Below, in pieces: positions 52,737 through 61,542 of a stretch of 64,000 nt of DNA. Numbering within the stretch: position 1 is the first letter of the stretch; every line of letters starts with the position of its first letter. The translations under genes and the position numbers were made by a program. The notes below the pieces were generated by a model, which saw only the letters and a list, made by a program, of their open reading frames with translations, had not been told where the DNA came from and ran no database searches. Origin of the DNA: Micavibrio sp. UBA6147 (GTDB taxonomy: Bacteria; Pseudomonadota; Alphaproteobacteria; Micavibrionales; UBA1664); contig DIUX01000006.1 in the NCBI GenBank assembly GCA_002423185.1, positions 186,235-250,234 of the forward strand, written 5' to 3'.

Positions 52737-54762
52737 CATCACACACCCCGCCCGCTCCAGCGGTGCCGCAGTATCGCGGGAGGCCATGCAGGAGGCGCTC
52801 GCCAAAGGCGCACACGCCATGCACCACCGCGGCCCCGACGGCAAAGGATATTGGCTCAGCGACGATCACCGCACCGGCCTTGCCCATGCGCGGCTGTCGA
52901 TCATTGACCTCAATACGGGGGCGCAGCCCATCACCAACGAAACAGGCCGCATCGCCATCATCGTCAACGGCGAGGTTTACGACTTCGAAACCATCCGCGC
53001 CGACCTCATCCGCCGCGGGCATCGCTTCAAAACAGGGTCAGACAGCGAAATAGCGCTCCATTTATACGAAGAATACGGCACGGATTTTGTGCATCACCTG
53101 CGCGGTGAATTTGCGCTCATCCTGTATGACCAAGACCGCAACAGACTCATCGCGGCGCGGGATCGGTTCGGAATCAAGCCGTTGGTGTACACCATAACCT
53201 CCGATGGAACGCTGTATTGCGCGTCCGAGGCCAAAGCCTTGTTCGCCGCTGGTGCGCTCACCCCAGAGTGGGATGAAGACGCCTATAACCATGCTTGCGC
53301 GATGCAATACCTCCCCGCCGACAAAACCTTGTTCAAGGGCGTGATGCAATTGCGCCCGGGGATGATGCTCGTCCACCAAAACGGCGCCATGACTATTGCC
53401 CCGTATTGGGATCTGGACTATCCGCGCGAGGACGCGGTGGATGCGGGTCAAGATTTCAGCGCCGCCAAAACCCGCGTCCATGACTTGCTCAAAGACGCCG
53501 TATCGGTGCGAATGCGCGCCGATGTGCCGGTGTGTTGCCACCTCAGCGGCGGCATAGATTCCGCCACCATTGCGGGCATGGCCGCCGACCTCAGCGACCG
53601 CCCCGTTACCTGCTTCACCGTCAGTTTCGATGACGGACAAAGCAAAGACGCACAAAATGATTCACAAATTGGCGGGCAAGCGGCGAACGCCTATGACGAA
53701 CTCCCCATCGCCCGCGAACAAGCCGCGCGGATCGGGGCGGATTTACATGTCGTGCGCCTCACTTCCCGCCACCTTGTCGACGCCATTGATGCGGCGGTGG
53801 AAAAAACCGAAGGCTTGGCGATTAACGGCCATCTAGCGGGGAAATATTTCCTGTCCGAAGCCATCCGCAAGCAAGGCTTTATCGTGACCTTAAGCGGCGA
53901 AGGATCGGACGAAATTTTCGCCGGATATCCGCATTTTCGCGAAGATGTTTTGCGCCACGGAACGGACGGCGCCCTGAAAGACGCGTTGTCCGGACTGTAT
54001 GAGAGCAACAGCAAACTCGCCGGCGTGTTCCTTGCGGACGGGCAGGAGCTTGACACCGCCGCGCTGCAAGAAAAAATCGGTTTTGTGCCGTCCTTTTTGC
54101 GGGCGAAGGCGTCACTCGGCTTCCGTGTGAGCGGCTTGCTGTGCCGCGACTTCACCACCCGCATGGAGGAGATGGGGGCGGGGGCGAACCCGTTTGCGGC
54201 GCTGGGCGATTTCTTCGACCATGCGGGGCAATTGGACGGGCGCGGCGTGGTTGACCGCTCGGCCTATTTGTGGACCAAAATGACTTTGGCGAATTACATT
54301 CTCAAAACCCTTGGTGACGGGTGCGAAATGGCGCACAGCATCGAAGGGCGCGTACCGTTTCTCGACCACTCTTTGTTTGAATATGTGCGCGGATTACCGC
54401 TCGATTTCAAAATCCGCGCCGACGCGAACGGCACATTGGTTGAAAAATTCATCCTGCGCGAAGCCGCTCGCCCGTATCTGAGCGACACGCTCTACACGCG
54501 GCAAAAGCACCCCTTCATCGCCCCGCCGATCAGCGCCGGCAAAGATTTGCAGATTCTGGCGGGGGATTTGATGCATTCCGCGGCGATGGACGCCCAGCCC
54601 TTTTTCGACAAAACGGCCACGCTGGCGTGGTTTAACTCACTCCAAAGCCTCAGCCCGCGCGAACAAATCGCCGCCGAGCCTGTGTTGATGATGATCATGA
54701 CCACGCTGTCGGCGCAGCGTCACTTCTTTTCGATGACGGAGGCGCAAAGTTATGCTGCATAA
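52720..54762 (+). CDS. Asparagine synthase (glutamine-hydrolysing), AsnB-like
   Basis: 680 residues starting MCGVFSI so that Cys2 becomes the Ntn-nucleophile after Met removal; the frame open to 52561 is rejected. Glutaminase domain: RGPDGKGYW, HARLSIID, VNGEVYDF. Synthetase domain: PP-loop SGGIDS (276-281), SGEGSDEIFAGY, EGRVPFLDH. Makes an amide from a carboxylate with ATP and glutamine. At 680 residues it is longer than E. coli AsnB (554), so it may be a secondary-metabolism amidotransferase. Overlaps both neighbours (17 and 11 bp), indicating coupled translation. Confidence 0.93.
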   Translation: MCGVFSITHPARSSGAAVSREAMQEALAKGAHAMHHRGPDGKGYWLSDDHRTGLAHARLSIIDLNTGAQPITNETGRIAIIVNGEVYDFETIRADLIRRGHRFKTGSDSEIALHLYEEYGTDFVHHLRGEFALILYDQDRNRLIAARDRFGIKPLVYTITSDGTLYCASEAKALFAAGALTPEWDEDAYNHACAMQYLPADKTLFKGVMQLRPGMMLVHQNGAMTIAPYWDLDYPREDAVDAGQDFSAAKTRVHDLLKDAVSVRMRADVPVCCHLSGGIDSATIAGMAADLSDRPVTCFTVSFDDGQSKDAQNDSQIGGQAANAYDELPIAREQAARIGADLHVVRLTSRHLVDAIDAAVEKTEGLAINGHLAGKYFLSEAIRKQGFIVTLSGEGSDEIFAGYPHFREDVLRHGTDGALKDALSGLYESNSKLAGVFLADGQELDTAALQEKIGFVPSFLRAKASLGFRVSGLLCRDFTTRMEEMGAGANPFAALGDFFDHAGQLDGRGVVDRSAYLWTKMTLANYILKTLGDGCEMAHSIEGRVPFLDHSLFEYVRGLPLDFKIRADANGTLVEKFILREAARPYLSDTLYTRQKHPFIAPPISAGKDLQILAGDLMHSAAMDAQPFFDKTATLAWFNSLQSLSPREQIAAEPVLMMIMTTLSAQRHFFSMTEAQSYAA

Positions 54763-55579
54763 ACCGACCGCGTCGCAAGATCAACCGCATGATAAAAAGC
54801 AGGATAAAAACGAGTGGTGGACTGGTTTTTTTGACGATGTCTTCGCCGCCGTTGTGTTGGAACGCCCCGACCCGCAAGAACGCGCCGACACCAATGCCTT
54901 TTTGGCGCGTCACCTGAATTTACGCGCCGGCGATCATGTGTTTGACCAATGCTGCGGAACGGGCGGCGTGTCCATCCCCCTCGCCCATGCCGGATACCGT
55001 GTCAGCGGCGTCGACATTATTCCCTCCTATATCGAAACGGCGCTTCTATCTGCGGCCTCGGAAGGGGTTCAGGGCTTGTGTTCCTTCGCCTGTGCCGATG
55101 GGCGCGATTATGTGCCGCAAGGCGCGCCGTGTGATGCGGTCATTAATTGGTATACCAGTTTCGGATACAGCCCCGATGACGCCGACAATATACGGATGTT
55201 GCATTGCGCCGCGGCGGCGCTTAAGGAGGGCGGGAAAATCGCGCTCGACCTGACCAACATGGCGGCGTCCTTACGCGCGGCGGAGCAAGAGCGCCATTAT
55301 ACGCGCGACACCGCTTTCGGAACCGTGACCGTGACGCGGCGCTATTTCTTTGACCTTGCGGCGGGGATGCGCGGGTCGGTTTGGCGCTATGTCCTGCCCG
55401 ATGGAAAAATCGTTGAAAAAACGGGGTCGTCAAGGCTCTACGCCCCGCGTGAGATTGCCGCCATGCTGGCGCAAGCCGGATTCGAAAATACCGTGTTTTA
55501 TGGCGATTTGAACGATGGCGCGCTTGGTCTTGATACGGTTCGGTGCATTTGCATTGCCACCAAAACGCACAATTTATAA
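54752..55579 (+). CDS. Class I SAM-dependent methyltransferase
   Basis: 275 residues, GGAGG upstream, start inside the end of the asnB-like gene. Motif I DQCCGTGGVSIPLA and acidic SGVDI binding SAM; AVINWYTSFGYSPDD mid-domain as in methyltransferases of the Methyltransf_25 group; C-terminal substrate-binding half. Small-molecule O- or N-methylation of the cluster product is likely; the acceptor is unknown. Confidence 0.9.
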   Translation: MLHKPTASQDQPHDKKQDKNEWWTGFFDDVFAAVVLERPDPQERADTNAFLARHLNLRAGDHVFDQCCGTGGVSIPLAHAGYRVSGVDIIPSYIETALLSAASEGVQGLCSFACADGRDYVPQGAPCDAVINWYTSFGYSPDDADNIRMLHCAAAALKEGGKIALDLTNMAASLRAAEQERHYTRDTAFGTVTVTRRYFFDLAAGMRGSVWRYVLPDGKIVEKTGSSRLYAPREIAAMLAQAGFENTVFYGDLNDGALGLDTVRCICIATKTHNL

Positions 55580-55605
55580 TAAAGTGATAGAGGATACGCA
55601 GCATA

Positions 55606-56511
55606 ATGCCTTTCATGTCCAACCAGTTCATGTCCAAAGCGCCCAAAAACTGGCAAGACCTCAAACAAGACCTGTTTGGCGGGGCGATTTTCATTCTTCC
55701 GCCGTCGCCTGCATCACTCGCCATGGTTGCCGATGTCAAAGAGGCCTTTGCCGCCGCCAACGGGTATGATATGCACCCCCTCCTCCATGAAACGCATGAC
55801 GAAGCGGCGTTTTCTAAATCGCTCCACGCCGCCCGCGCCCTCATCACACCGCCAGCTGTGTCAGTGCCGCATATTGCCGCCATCACCGGTGAGTTTTCGG
55901 GCGCGCAGGATGATGATTTAATCTGTGACGTGCTGCGCCTGCGCGGTGTAGCGCATATCGCAGACACGGCACAAAGTGACGCCCCAGCCGCCCCATCCCA
56001 CATCTTGGCGGCGCATCGCGATTGCTGGTACGCCAATCCGCAAAGTCAGGTCAATATCTGGATCCCCCTGTTTGACGTTGATCCATCGCGCAGTTTTTTA
56101 TTCCATCCGCGCTATTTCAACACGCCAATAGCCAATACATCGGTGGCGTTTGACTATGACCAATGGGTCAAAACCGTCGGGTTTCAATCCACCAATCGGC
56201 ACGCTATATCCAACTATCCCGTCCCGACCGAGGCAATTCACGACGACCACAGCACCGCCTTCGCCGCCGCGAGCGGAGCGCGGGTGATTTTCTCGCCCTC
56301 CCATTTGCATCAGACCATCGCGAACACCAGCGGCCTGAGCCGCTTCAGCGTTGATTTCCGTGTCGTCAGTCGCCACGACATTGCCCAAAATCGCGGTGCG
56401 CCGAATGTTGACAACGCCTCACACGGCGCGGCGCAGAAGGATTATGTCCCCGTGCGCGCGCCCAGCACTGTAAACATCACCGCTGCCGCAGCCAAAGGGG
56501 CGCGCCCGTAA
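55606..56511 (+). CDS. Putative 2-oxoglutarate/Fe(II)-dependent oxygenase (PhyH-like)
   Basis: 301 residues, GAGGAT upstream. By eye it has the facial triad of PhyH/ectoine-hydroxylase-type enzymes: HxD in AAHRDCWYAN (His137, Asp139), distal His235 in SHLHQTIANTSG, and Arg246 of LSRFSVDFRVV for 2-oxoglutarate. The N-terminus is a beta-rich jelly-roll start. It would hydroxylate or desaturate the carrier-bound or free amino acid. Stop overlaps the next start as TAATG. If not an oxygenase, it could be a structurally related epimerase-like cupin. Confidence 0.72.
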   Translation: MPFMSNQFMSKAPKNWQDLKQDLFGGAIFILPPSPASLAMVADVKEAFAAANGYDMHPLLHETHDEAAFSKSLHAARALITPPAVSVPHIAAITGEFSGAQDDDLICDVLRLRGVAHIADTAQSDAPAAPSHILAAHRDCWYANPQSQVNIWIPLFDVDPSRSFLFHPRYFNTPIANTSVAFDYDQWVKTVGFQSTNRHAISNYPVPTEAIHDDHSTAFAAASGARVIFSPSHLHQTIANTSGLSRFSVDFRVVSRHDIAQNRGAPNVDNASHGAAQKDYVPVRAPSTVNITAAAAKGARP

Positions 56512-59500
56512 TGCACCGTCAACCGCAGCAATCCAGCGCCGCCTCGCCCCCTGAAACCGAAAGTGACACCGCGCCGTGGCGCAGTTTTCTGCATCGTTTC
56601 GAGGACATCGCCGCCCGCTACCCCGACCACGCCGCCATCATCACGGATGGTGCGGATGTGATGCGCTATGCCCAGCTCCGCGCACAGGCGCGGGCGTTCG
56701 GGCTTGGGTTGCGCCTTACGCTTGATGAGCGCACGGAGCAAAACAGCAAGGCACAGTCCATCACGCCCGTCGCACCGCGTATTGCCTTGCATATACCGAA
56801 ATCCGCGTCCTATCTTGTGGCGCTTTTGGGGTGTTGGTATGCGGGGGCGGCGTTCATCCCGCTTGACCCTGCCTTGCCACAGGAACGGCGCGATTTCATC
56901 CTGCGCGACCTTGAACCCGATTTATGCGTGTTTGCGGGGGATGAACTTGGCCTAGATGCGCCCTGTCCCACGGCGAGTTTTGAGGCCGTTATAGGCGCTC
57001 ACTTGCCCGATTCCGACCTGTTTTTTGATCAGGTTACGCACAGCGGCAAATCCTATGACGGGCTGCTCGCCTATATTATTTATACATCCGGCTCCACCGG
57101 CACGCCGAAGGGGGTGATGGTGGATCATGACGGGTTGGTCAATGTATTGTCCCAACAAATTGCCGCTTTTGATATGCAGGCGGGGGATCGCAGTTTGTTT
57201 TTATTATCGATCGGGTTTGATGCGTCTGTGTCTGACATTGGCTGTGCATTGTTAGCGGGAGCAGCTTTGTGCATCGAAACGCTTGGGCGGCTTGAGATGA
57301 GCGCCGCTCTGCCCGCCTTGATGACGGCGCGGGGCATTACTCATGTTGATATTGCGCCCTCGGTTTTGCGGCTTTTATCGCCCGATGATGCGCCGAAAAC
57401 CTTGCGCAGCATCATCATCGGCGGCGAAGTCTGCCCACCAGAAACCGTGCGCCGATGGGCGGGGCGGGTGCGCCTGACCAATGTGTATGGCCCGACTGAG
57501 GCGACCATTTGCACCAGTATGGTTCGTTGCACTCCCGATGCATGGGATCGCCCTTTGATCGGCGATGCTATGGACAATGTGGTTTACCGCGTTGTGGATG
57601 AAGCGATGAAGGATGTTGCGCCCGATGATCAAGGCGATGCCAGCGGCGAATTACTGATCGGCGGGGTGCAGCTTGCCCGCGGGTATTGGCGGCGTGATGC
57701 GCTGAATGCCGCCAAATTCATCGTGCTAGATGGGCAACGTTTTTACCGCACCGGCGACCGCGTCACACGCCATGCGGACAGCGCCATATCCTTTGTCGGG
57801 CGCATAGACCGCCAAGTCAAAATCCGTGGACAATTGGTGGAGCCTGAGGAAATCGAAACCACCCTTGCCCGCCACCCCGCCATTGCCCGCGCCGCCGTCT
57901 TGGTGCGCCACGATCACGTGGGCAAGGCATCGCTTGTCGCGTTTTACAGCCTTGTAACCGGCCACCCGCATGACGATCAGGAAACCGCGCAGACATTGCG
58001 CGACTGGCTGGCGGCGCGTTTGCCGGAATGGATGATTCCGGCAACGATGATTGCGCTTGCGCATTTCCCCCTGACCGCCAGCGGCAAGATTGATGGCGCG
58101 GCGCTCTCGCGCATGCCCATTGCGAACGCTTCTTCACAGCAGAGCACTCCGCCGCAAACCCCGACCCAGCACCGTTTATATGCCTTATGGCACGATGTTC
58201 TCAAGCATGATGATTTCGGCATTGATGATGCGTTTTTCGCGGTTGGCGGCGATTCCATTGATGTCATTTCCCTTTGCATTGCCGCCGACAAAAACGGCCT
58301 GAGCTTGAGCCCCGCCGCGATGGCGAACCACCCCACCATTCGCGCGATGGCGGATTTTTTGGATACGCCATCCGGCACCGATGCCGCCGAAGCACAAGCT
58401 GGTGGGATGAGTGCGGCGGATTTGCGCCGCTTTGCCGCCTTGCCTGAGGATATTCGCGATTTGATTGAGACCCTCAAAAACTGCCAAGCCCATCCAGCCC
58501 CAAAGCCCGCGCAAGCCGCGCAAACCCTATTCTTTACGGGGGCGACAGGGTTTTTGGGGGCGCGGTTGCTGCATGATTTATTGAACGCTACGGATTGGCG
58601 GTTTTGTTGTCTGGTGCGCGCAAACGACCCGCAAGACGGGCTGCGCCGCATCCATAACGCCATGGCGGGACATGGATTGACGATGGAAAACGCACAAATG
58701 GCGCGGCTTGAGATGGTGATTGGCGATTTATCGGCGCCGCGTTTCGGGTTGGATGAAGAGGCATGGCAAAGGCTGGGTGCCGATACGGATATGATCGTGC
58801 ATTGCGCCGCTGTGGTGAACATGGTGCGGTCGTTCGAGGCCTTGAAATCCGCCAATCTTGACCCGTGTTTTGATATTTTGCGGCTGGCGATGGAGGGGGG
58901 GCGGGCAAGGCCGGTGCATTATATGTCCACCTTGTCGGTGTTTGTGTCGACCGACCAAAATTCAGGAACGGTGTTTGAACATGACATGCTGGAGCACACG
59001 CAAACCGTTTATGGCGGCTATGCGCAGACCAAATGGGCGGCGGAGATTGCGTTGCACGGCGTGCCGTTTGATGTTTGTCCGGTGACGTCTTATCGCCTTG
59101 GTTTGATTACCGGTGATTGCGTGAACGGGTATAGCCCGCAGCGCGATTTTCTTGGTTTATTTGTCAAAGGATTGGCGGAAATCGGGGCGATTCCGGATGC
59201 GGAGCCATCGCCCAATGAGATGATGATTGACGTCACGCCGGTTGATTATGCCTGCGCCGTTTTGGGGCGGCTTATCGGCGCTGAGGCGCAGGATTCCGCC
59301 GTTTATCACATTGCCAATACGCGCGGGTTTTCGTTGCGGGATATTATGCGTGGGATGGCGCGGGCGGGGCATGAAGTGGGGGTTGTTCCCGCCGCGAAAT
59401 GGGGTGAGATGGTGCGCGAAAAAACGGCCTCCAGCCTTGCTGCACAGGCCGCACAACTGGCGCTGTGCCGGTTTTTGGGGGCGGATCAATTCAACCGCCT

Positions 59501-59750
59501 GCGCAGCATGGATTTGTTCCAAGCCACCGGAATTACCTTTGATATGGCGCGCGTTTGTTCGGTGTTGTCCAGCGATGGGGGAGAAATGCTTGTTTGTCCC
59601 GCTGCGGATGAGGAATTGCTTGATTTATACCTTAAACGGATGTTTGTCTGTTGTTCGCACGGACAACCAGCAGACAAGGATTCAGACAACATCCAGACAA
59701 CAATTCAGACAAACGCCCCAAAAACCATTATGACAAGCCATTCAGACTGA
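56511..59750 (+). CDS. A-T-R single-module NRPS-like enzyme (amino acid adenylation, carrier, thioester reductase)
   Basis: 1079 residues. Adenylation domain 25-535: A3 YTSGSTGTPKGVMVDH (191-206), A4 GFDASVSDI (235-243, with the Asp that binds alpha-amino groups), A5 NVYGPTEATIC (324-334), A7 YRTGDR (412-417), A8 GRIDRQVKIRGQLVEPEEIE, A10 LTASGKID. Carrier domain 550-620 with GGDSIDVI (phosphopantetheine Ser582). Reductase domain from ~672: GATGFLGA (677-684) NAD(P)H motif, YGGYAQTKW (Tyr837, Lys841). It loads an amino acid and releases it as aldehyde or alcohol, like Lys2 or carboxylic acid reductases. No condensation domain. Confidence 0.93.
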   Translation: MHRQPQQSSAASPPETESDTAPWRSFLHRFEDIAARYPDHAAIITDGADVMRYAQLRAQARAFGLGLRLTLDERTEQNSKAQSITPVAPRIALHIPKSASYLVALLGCWYAGAAFIPLDPALPQERRDFILRDLEPDLCVFAGDELGLDAPCPTASFEAVIGAHLPDSDLFFDQVTHSGKSYDGLLAYIIYTSGSTGTPKGVMVDHDGLVNVLSQQIAAFDMQAGDRSLFLLSIGFDASVSDIGCALLAGAALCIETLGRLEMSAALPALMTARGITHVDIAPSVLRLLSPDDAPKTLRSIIIGGEVCPPETVRRWAGRVRLTNVYGPTEATICTSMVRCTPDAWDRPLIGDAMDNVVYRVVDEAMKDVAPDDQGDASGELLIGGVQLARGYWRRDALNAAKFIVLDGQRFYRTGDRVTRHADSAISFVGRIDRQVKIRGQLVEPEEIETTLARHPAIARAAVLVRHDHVGKASLVAFYSLVTGHPHDDQETAQTLRDWLAARLPEWMIPATMIALAHFPLTASGKIDGAALSRMPIANASSQQSTPPQTPTQHRLYALWHDVLKHDDFGIDDAFFAVGGDSIDVISLCIAADKNGLSLSPAAMANHPTIRAMADFLDTPSGTDAAEAQAGGMSAADLRRFAALPEDIRDLIETLKNCQAHPAPKPAQAAQTLFFTGATGFLGARLLHDLLNATDWRFCCLVRANDPQDGLRRIHNAMAGHGLTMENAQMARLEMVIGDLSAPRFGLDEEAWQRLGADTDMIVHCAAVVNMVRSFEALKSANLDPCFDILRLAMEGGRARPVHYMSTLSVFVSTDQNSGTVFEHDMLEHTQTVYGGYAQTKWAAEIALHGVPFDVCPVTSYRLGLITGDCVNGYSPQRDFLGLFVKGLAEIGAIPDAEPSPNEMMIDVTPVDYACAVLGRLIGAEAQDSAVYHIANTRGFSLRDIMRGMARAGHEVGVVPAAKWGEMVREKTASSLAAQAAQLALCRFLGADQFNRLRSMDLFQATGITFDMARVCSVLSSDGGEMLVCPAADEELLDLYLKRMFVCCSHGQPADKDSDNIQTTIQTNAPKTIMTSHSD

Positions 59751-59760
59751 GAACAATATT

Positions 59761-60312
59761 ATGGAAAATATCCCCTCCAAGCCTGTTTTAAAGCTCTGCA
59801 TTGTCGGGCCGGAATCGACCGGAAAATCGACCCTTGCCTTGCGCCTCGCCGCGCATTTCAAAACGGTTTGCACCCAAGAAGCCGCCAAAGACATGATCGC
59901 CGCCAAAAACGGCCAAGTCGATTATGAAGATATGACCCGTTTCGCCCATGCCCAAGTCGCGGTGGAGGAAGACCTCATGACCAAGGCGAACCGGATTTTG
60001 GTGTGCGACACCGACCCGCTCACCACACAATTATGGAGCGAAGTGATTTTCGGCCAATGCCCGCCCGATGTCGCGACCCTTGCGGCGGCGCGGTCGGCGA
60101 GTTATGACCACACCATTGTCACCGATATTGACGTGCCATGGGTGGATGACGTTCACCGGATTGACCCACATGGGCGCGAAGATTTTATGAAACGCTGTGT
60201 CGCCGCCCTCAATGCGCATCACCGCCCCTTCACGATTGTCAGCGGCGATTGGGAGCAGCGCTTTCAATCCTCTTGCATCATTATGGAAAAAATGCTATTG
60301 AAGCCTAAATAG
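59761..60312 (+). CDS. NadR-like P-loop kinase (ribosylnicotinamide kinase domain only)
   Basis: 183 residues, starting 10 bp after the A-T-R gene. GPESTGKSTLA Walker A, DTDPLTTQLWSE and TDIDVPWVDD as in the C-terminal RNK domain of NadR. It lacks the N-terminal adenylyltransferase domain present in its downstream neighbour. It may phosphorylate nicotinamide riboside or a related nucleoside. Closely related by eye to the C-terminal half of the next gene's product. Confidence 0.88.
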   Translation: MENIPSKPVLKLCIVGPESTGKSTLALRLAAHFKTVCTQEAAKDMIAAKNGQVDYEDMTRFAHAQVAVEEDLMTKANRILVCDTDPLTTQLWSEVIFGQCPPDVATLAAARSASYDHTIVTDIDVPWVDDVHRIDPHGREDFMKRCVAALNAHHRPFTIVSGDWEQRFQSSCIIMEKMLLKPK

Positions 60313-60350
60313 GCCTGATAAAAAAACAAGCAATAAGCACGAGCGAACCC

Positions 60351-61526
60351 ATGATCCGACGCAAAGACACCAGAACCGTCCTCGGCACCGATCCCGCCAT
60401 TATGGAGGGGATTGAGAGCGAATATGTCGGGCATGGCCTCGCCTTCGGCAAATTCATGCCGCCGACCAACGGGCATTTGCATTTTTTGGAATTTGCGCGG
60501 CAATCATGTCATAAACTCACCATCATGGTGTGTTCGTTGCCGGATGAGCCGATTGCGGGGGAAATCCGTTATCAATGGATGAAGGAATTATTCCCCGATT
60601 GCAATGTCGTGCATCACTATGCCCCGATCCAGCAAGAACCGACCCCGACGCCCGACGACCCGACCGGCGTGACGGACATCCCGTTTTTTGAATCATGGCG
60701 CGACAGCATCAAACGCCATTGCCCCGGCGAAAAATTTGACGCGTTATTCGCGTCCGAAGATTACGGATTCCGCATGGCGGATATTATGGACATCAAGTTC
60801 ATTCCGGTGGACATCCAACGCGAACTCGTGCCCATTTCCGGCACCAAAATGCGCAATAATCCGATGGAGCATTGGGAACATCTGCACCCCGTTATCCGGC
60901 CTTATTTCCTGAAACGCGTCGCGATTGTCGGGCCGGAATCATGCGGCAAGTCCACCCTCGCCCAAGACCTCGCCGCCCATTTTAATACGGTCAGTGTCGG
61001 GGAATATGCGCGGTCATATCTTGATACATGCGAGCGGCAAATTCCCGGCTATATCGAAAAACATATGGATATTACCGATATATCCACCATCGCCCGCGGC
61101 CAAATTCGCAGCGAAGACTCCCTTGCGCGGCAAGCAAACCGCGTGATGTTCAGCGATACGGAGCTCTTGACCACCGAATATTGGTCGCGCTTCTATTTCA
61201 ACGGCGCTTGCCCGCCTTGGGTGTCGAAAGAGGCGAAAAGCCGCCAATATGACCATTATTTGTTGGTTGACCCACGCGGCGTTGAGGATTATTACAGCCC
61301 CGACGCCCAGCGCCCGATGCCCGAGCTCAGCGACCGCATGATGTTGTTCCAATGGTGGAAAATCAAGCTCGACACGATGAACAAACCGTACACCATCATT
61401 GACGGAAAATCGTGGAAAACACGGTTCGACAAGGCCGCCAACGCGGTTGAAACCTTGATCCCTGAACTCGCGAAAAAGCCGCACAGAAAGCCCCGCAAGC
61501 AACAGCTTGGCAGCAAAACCCTATAA
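60351..61526 (+). CDS. NadR-like bifunctional NMN adenylyltransferase / ribosylnicotinamide kinase
   Basis: 391 residues. N-terminal nucleotidyltransferase: GKFMPPTNGHLHF (T-N-G-H version of the HxGH motif) and PISGTKMRNNP (ISGTxxR). C-terminal kinase domain: GPESCGKSTLAQDL P-loop, DTELLTTEYWS, EYARSYLDT. It lacks the DNA-binding domain of E. coli NadR, as in most homologues. NAD salvage from nicotinamide riboside. Same transcript as the upstream cluster by spacing (38 bp). Confidence 0.92.
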   Translation: MIRRKDTRTVLGTDPAIMEGIESEYVGHGLAFGKFMPPTNGHLHFLEFARQSCHKLTIMVCSLPDEPIAGEIRYQWMKELFPDCNVVHHYAPIQQEPTPTPDDPTGVTDIPFFESWRDSIKRHCPGEKFDALFASEDYGFRMADIMDIKFIPVDIQRELVPISGTKMRNNPMEHWEHLHPVIRPYFLKRVAIVGPESCGKSTLAQDLAAHFNTVSVGEYARSYLDTCERQIPGYIEKHMDITDISTIARGQIRSEDSLARQANRVMFSDTELLTTEYWSRFYFNGACPPWVSKEAKSRQYDHYLLVDPRGVEDYYSPDAQRPMPELSDRMMLFQWWKIKLDTMNKPYTIIDGKSWKTRFDKAANAVETLIPELAKKPHRKPRKQQLGSKTL

Positions 61527-61542
61527 AAGCCGCGATATTAGA

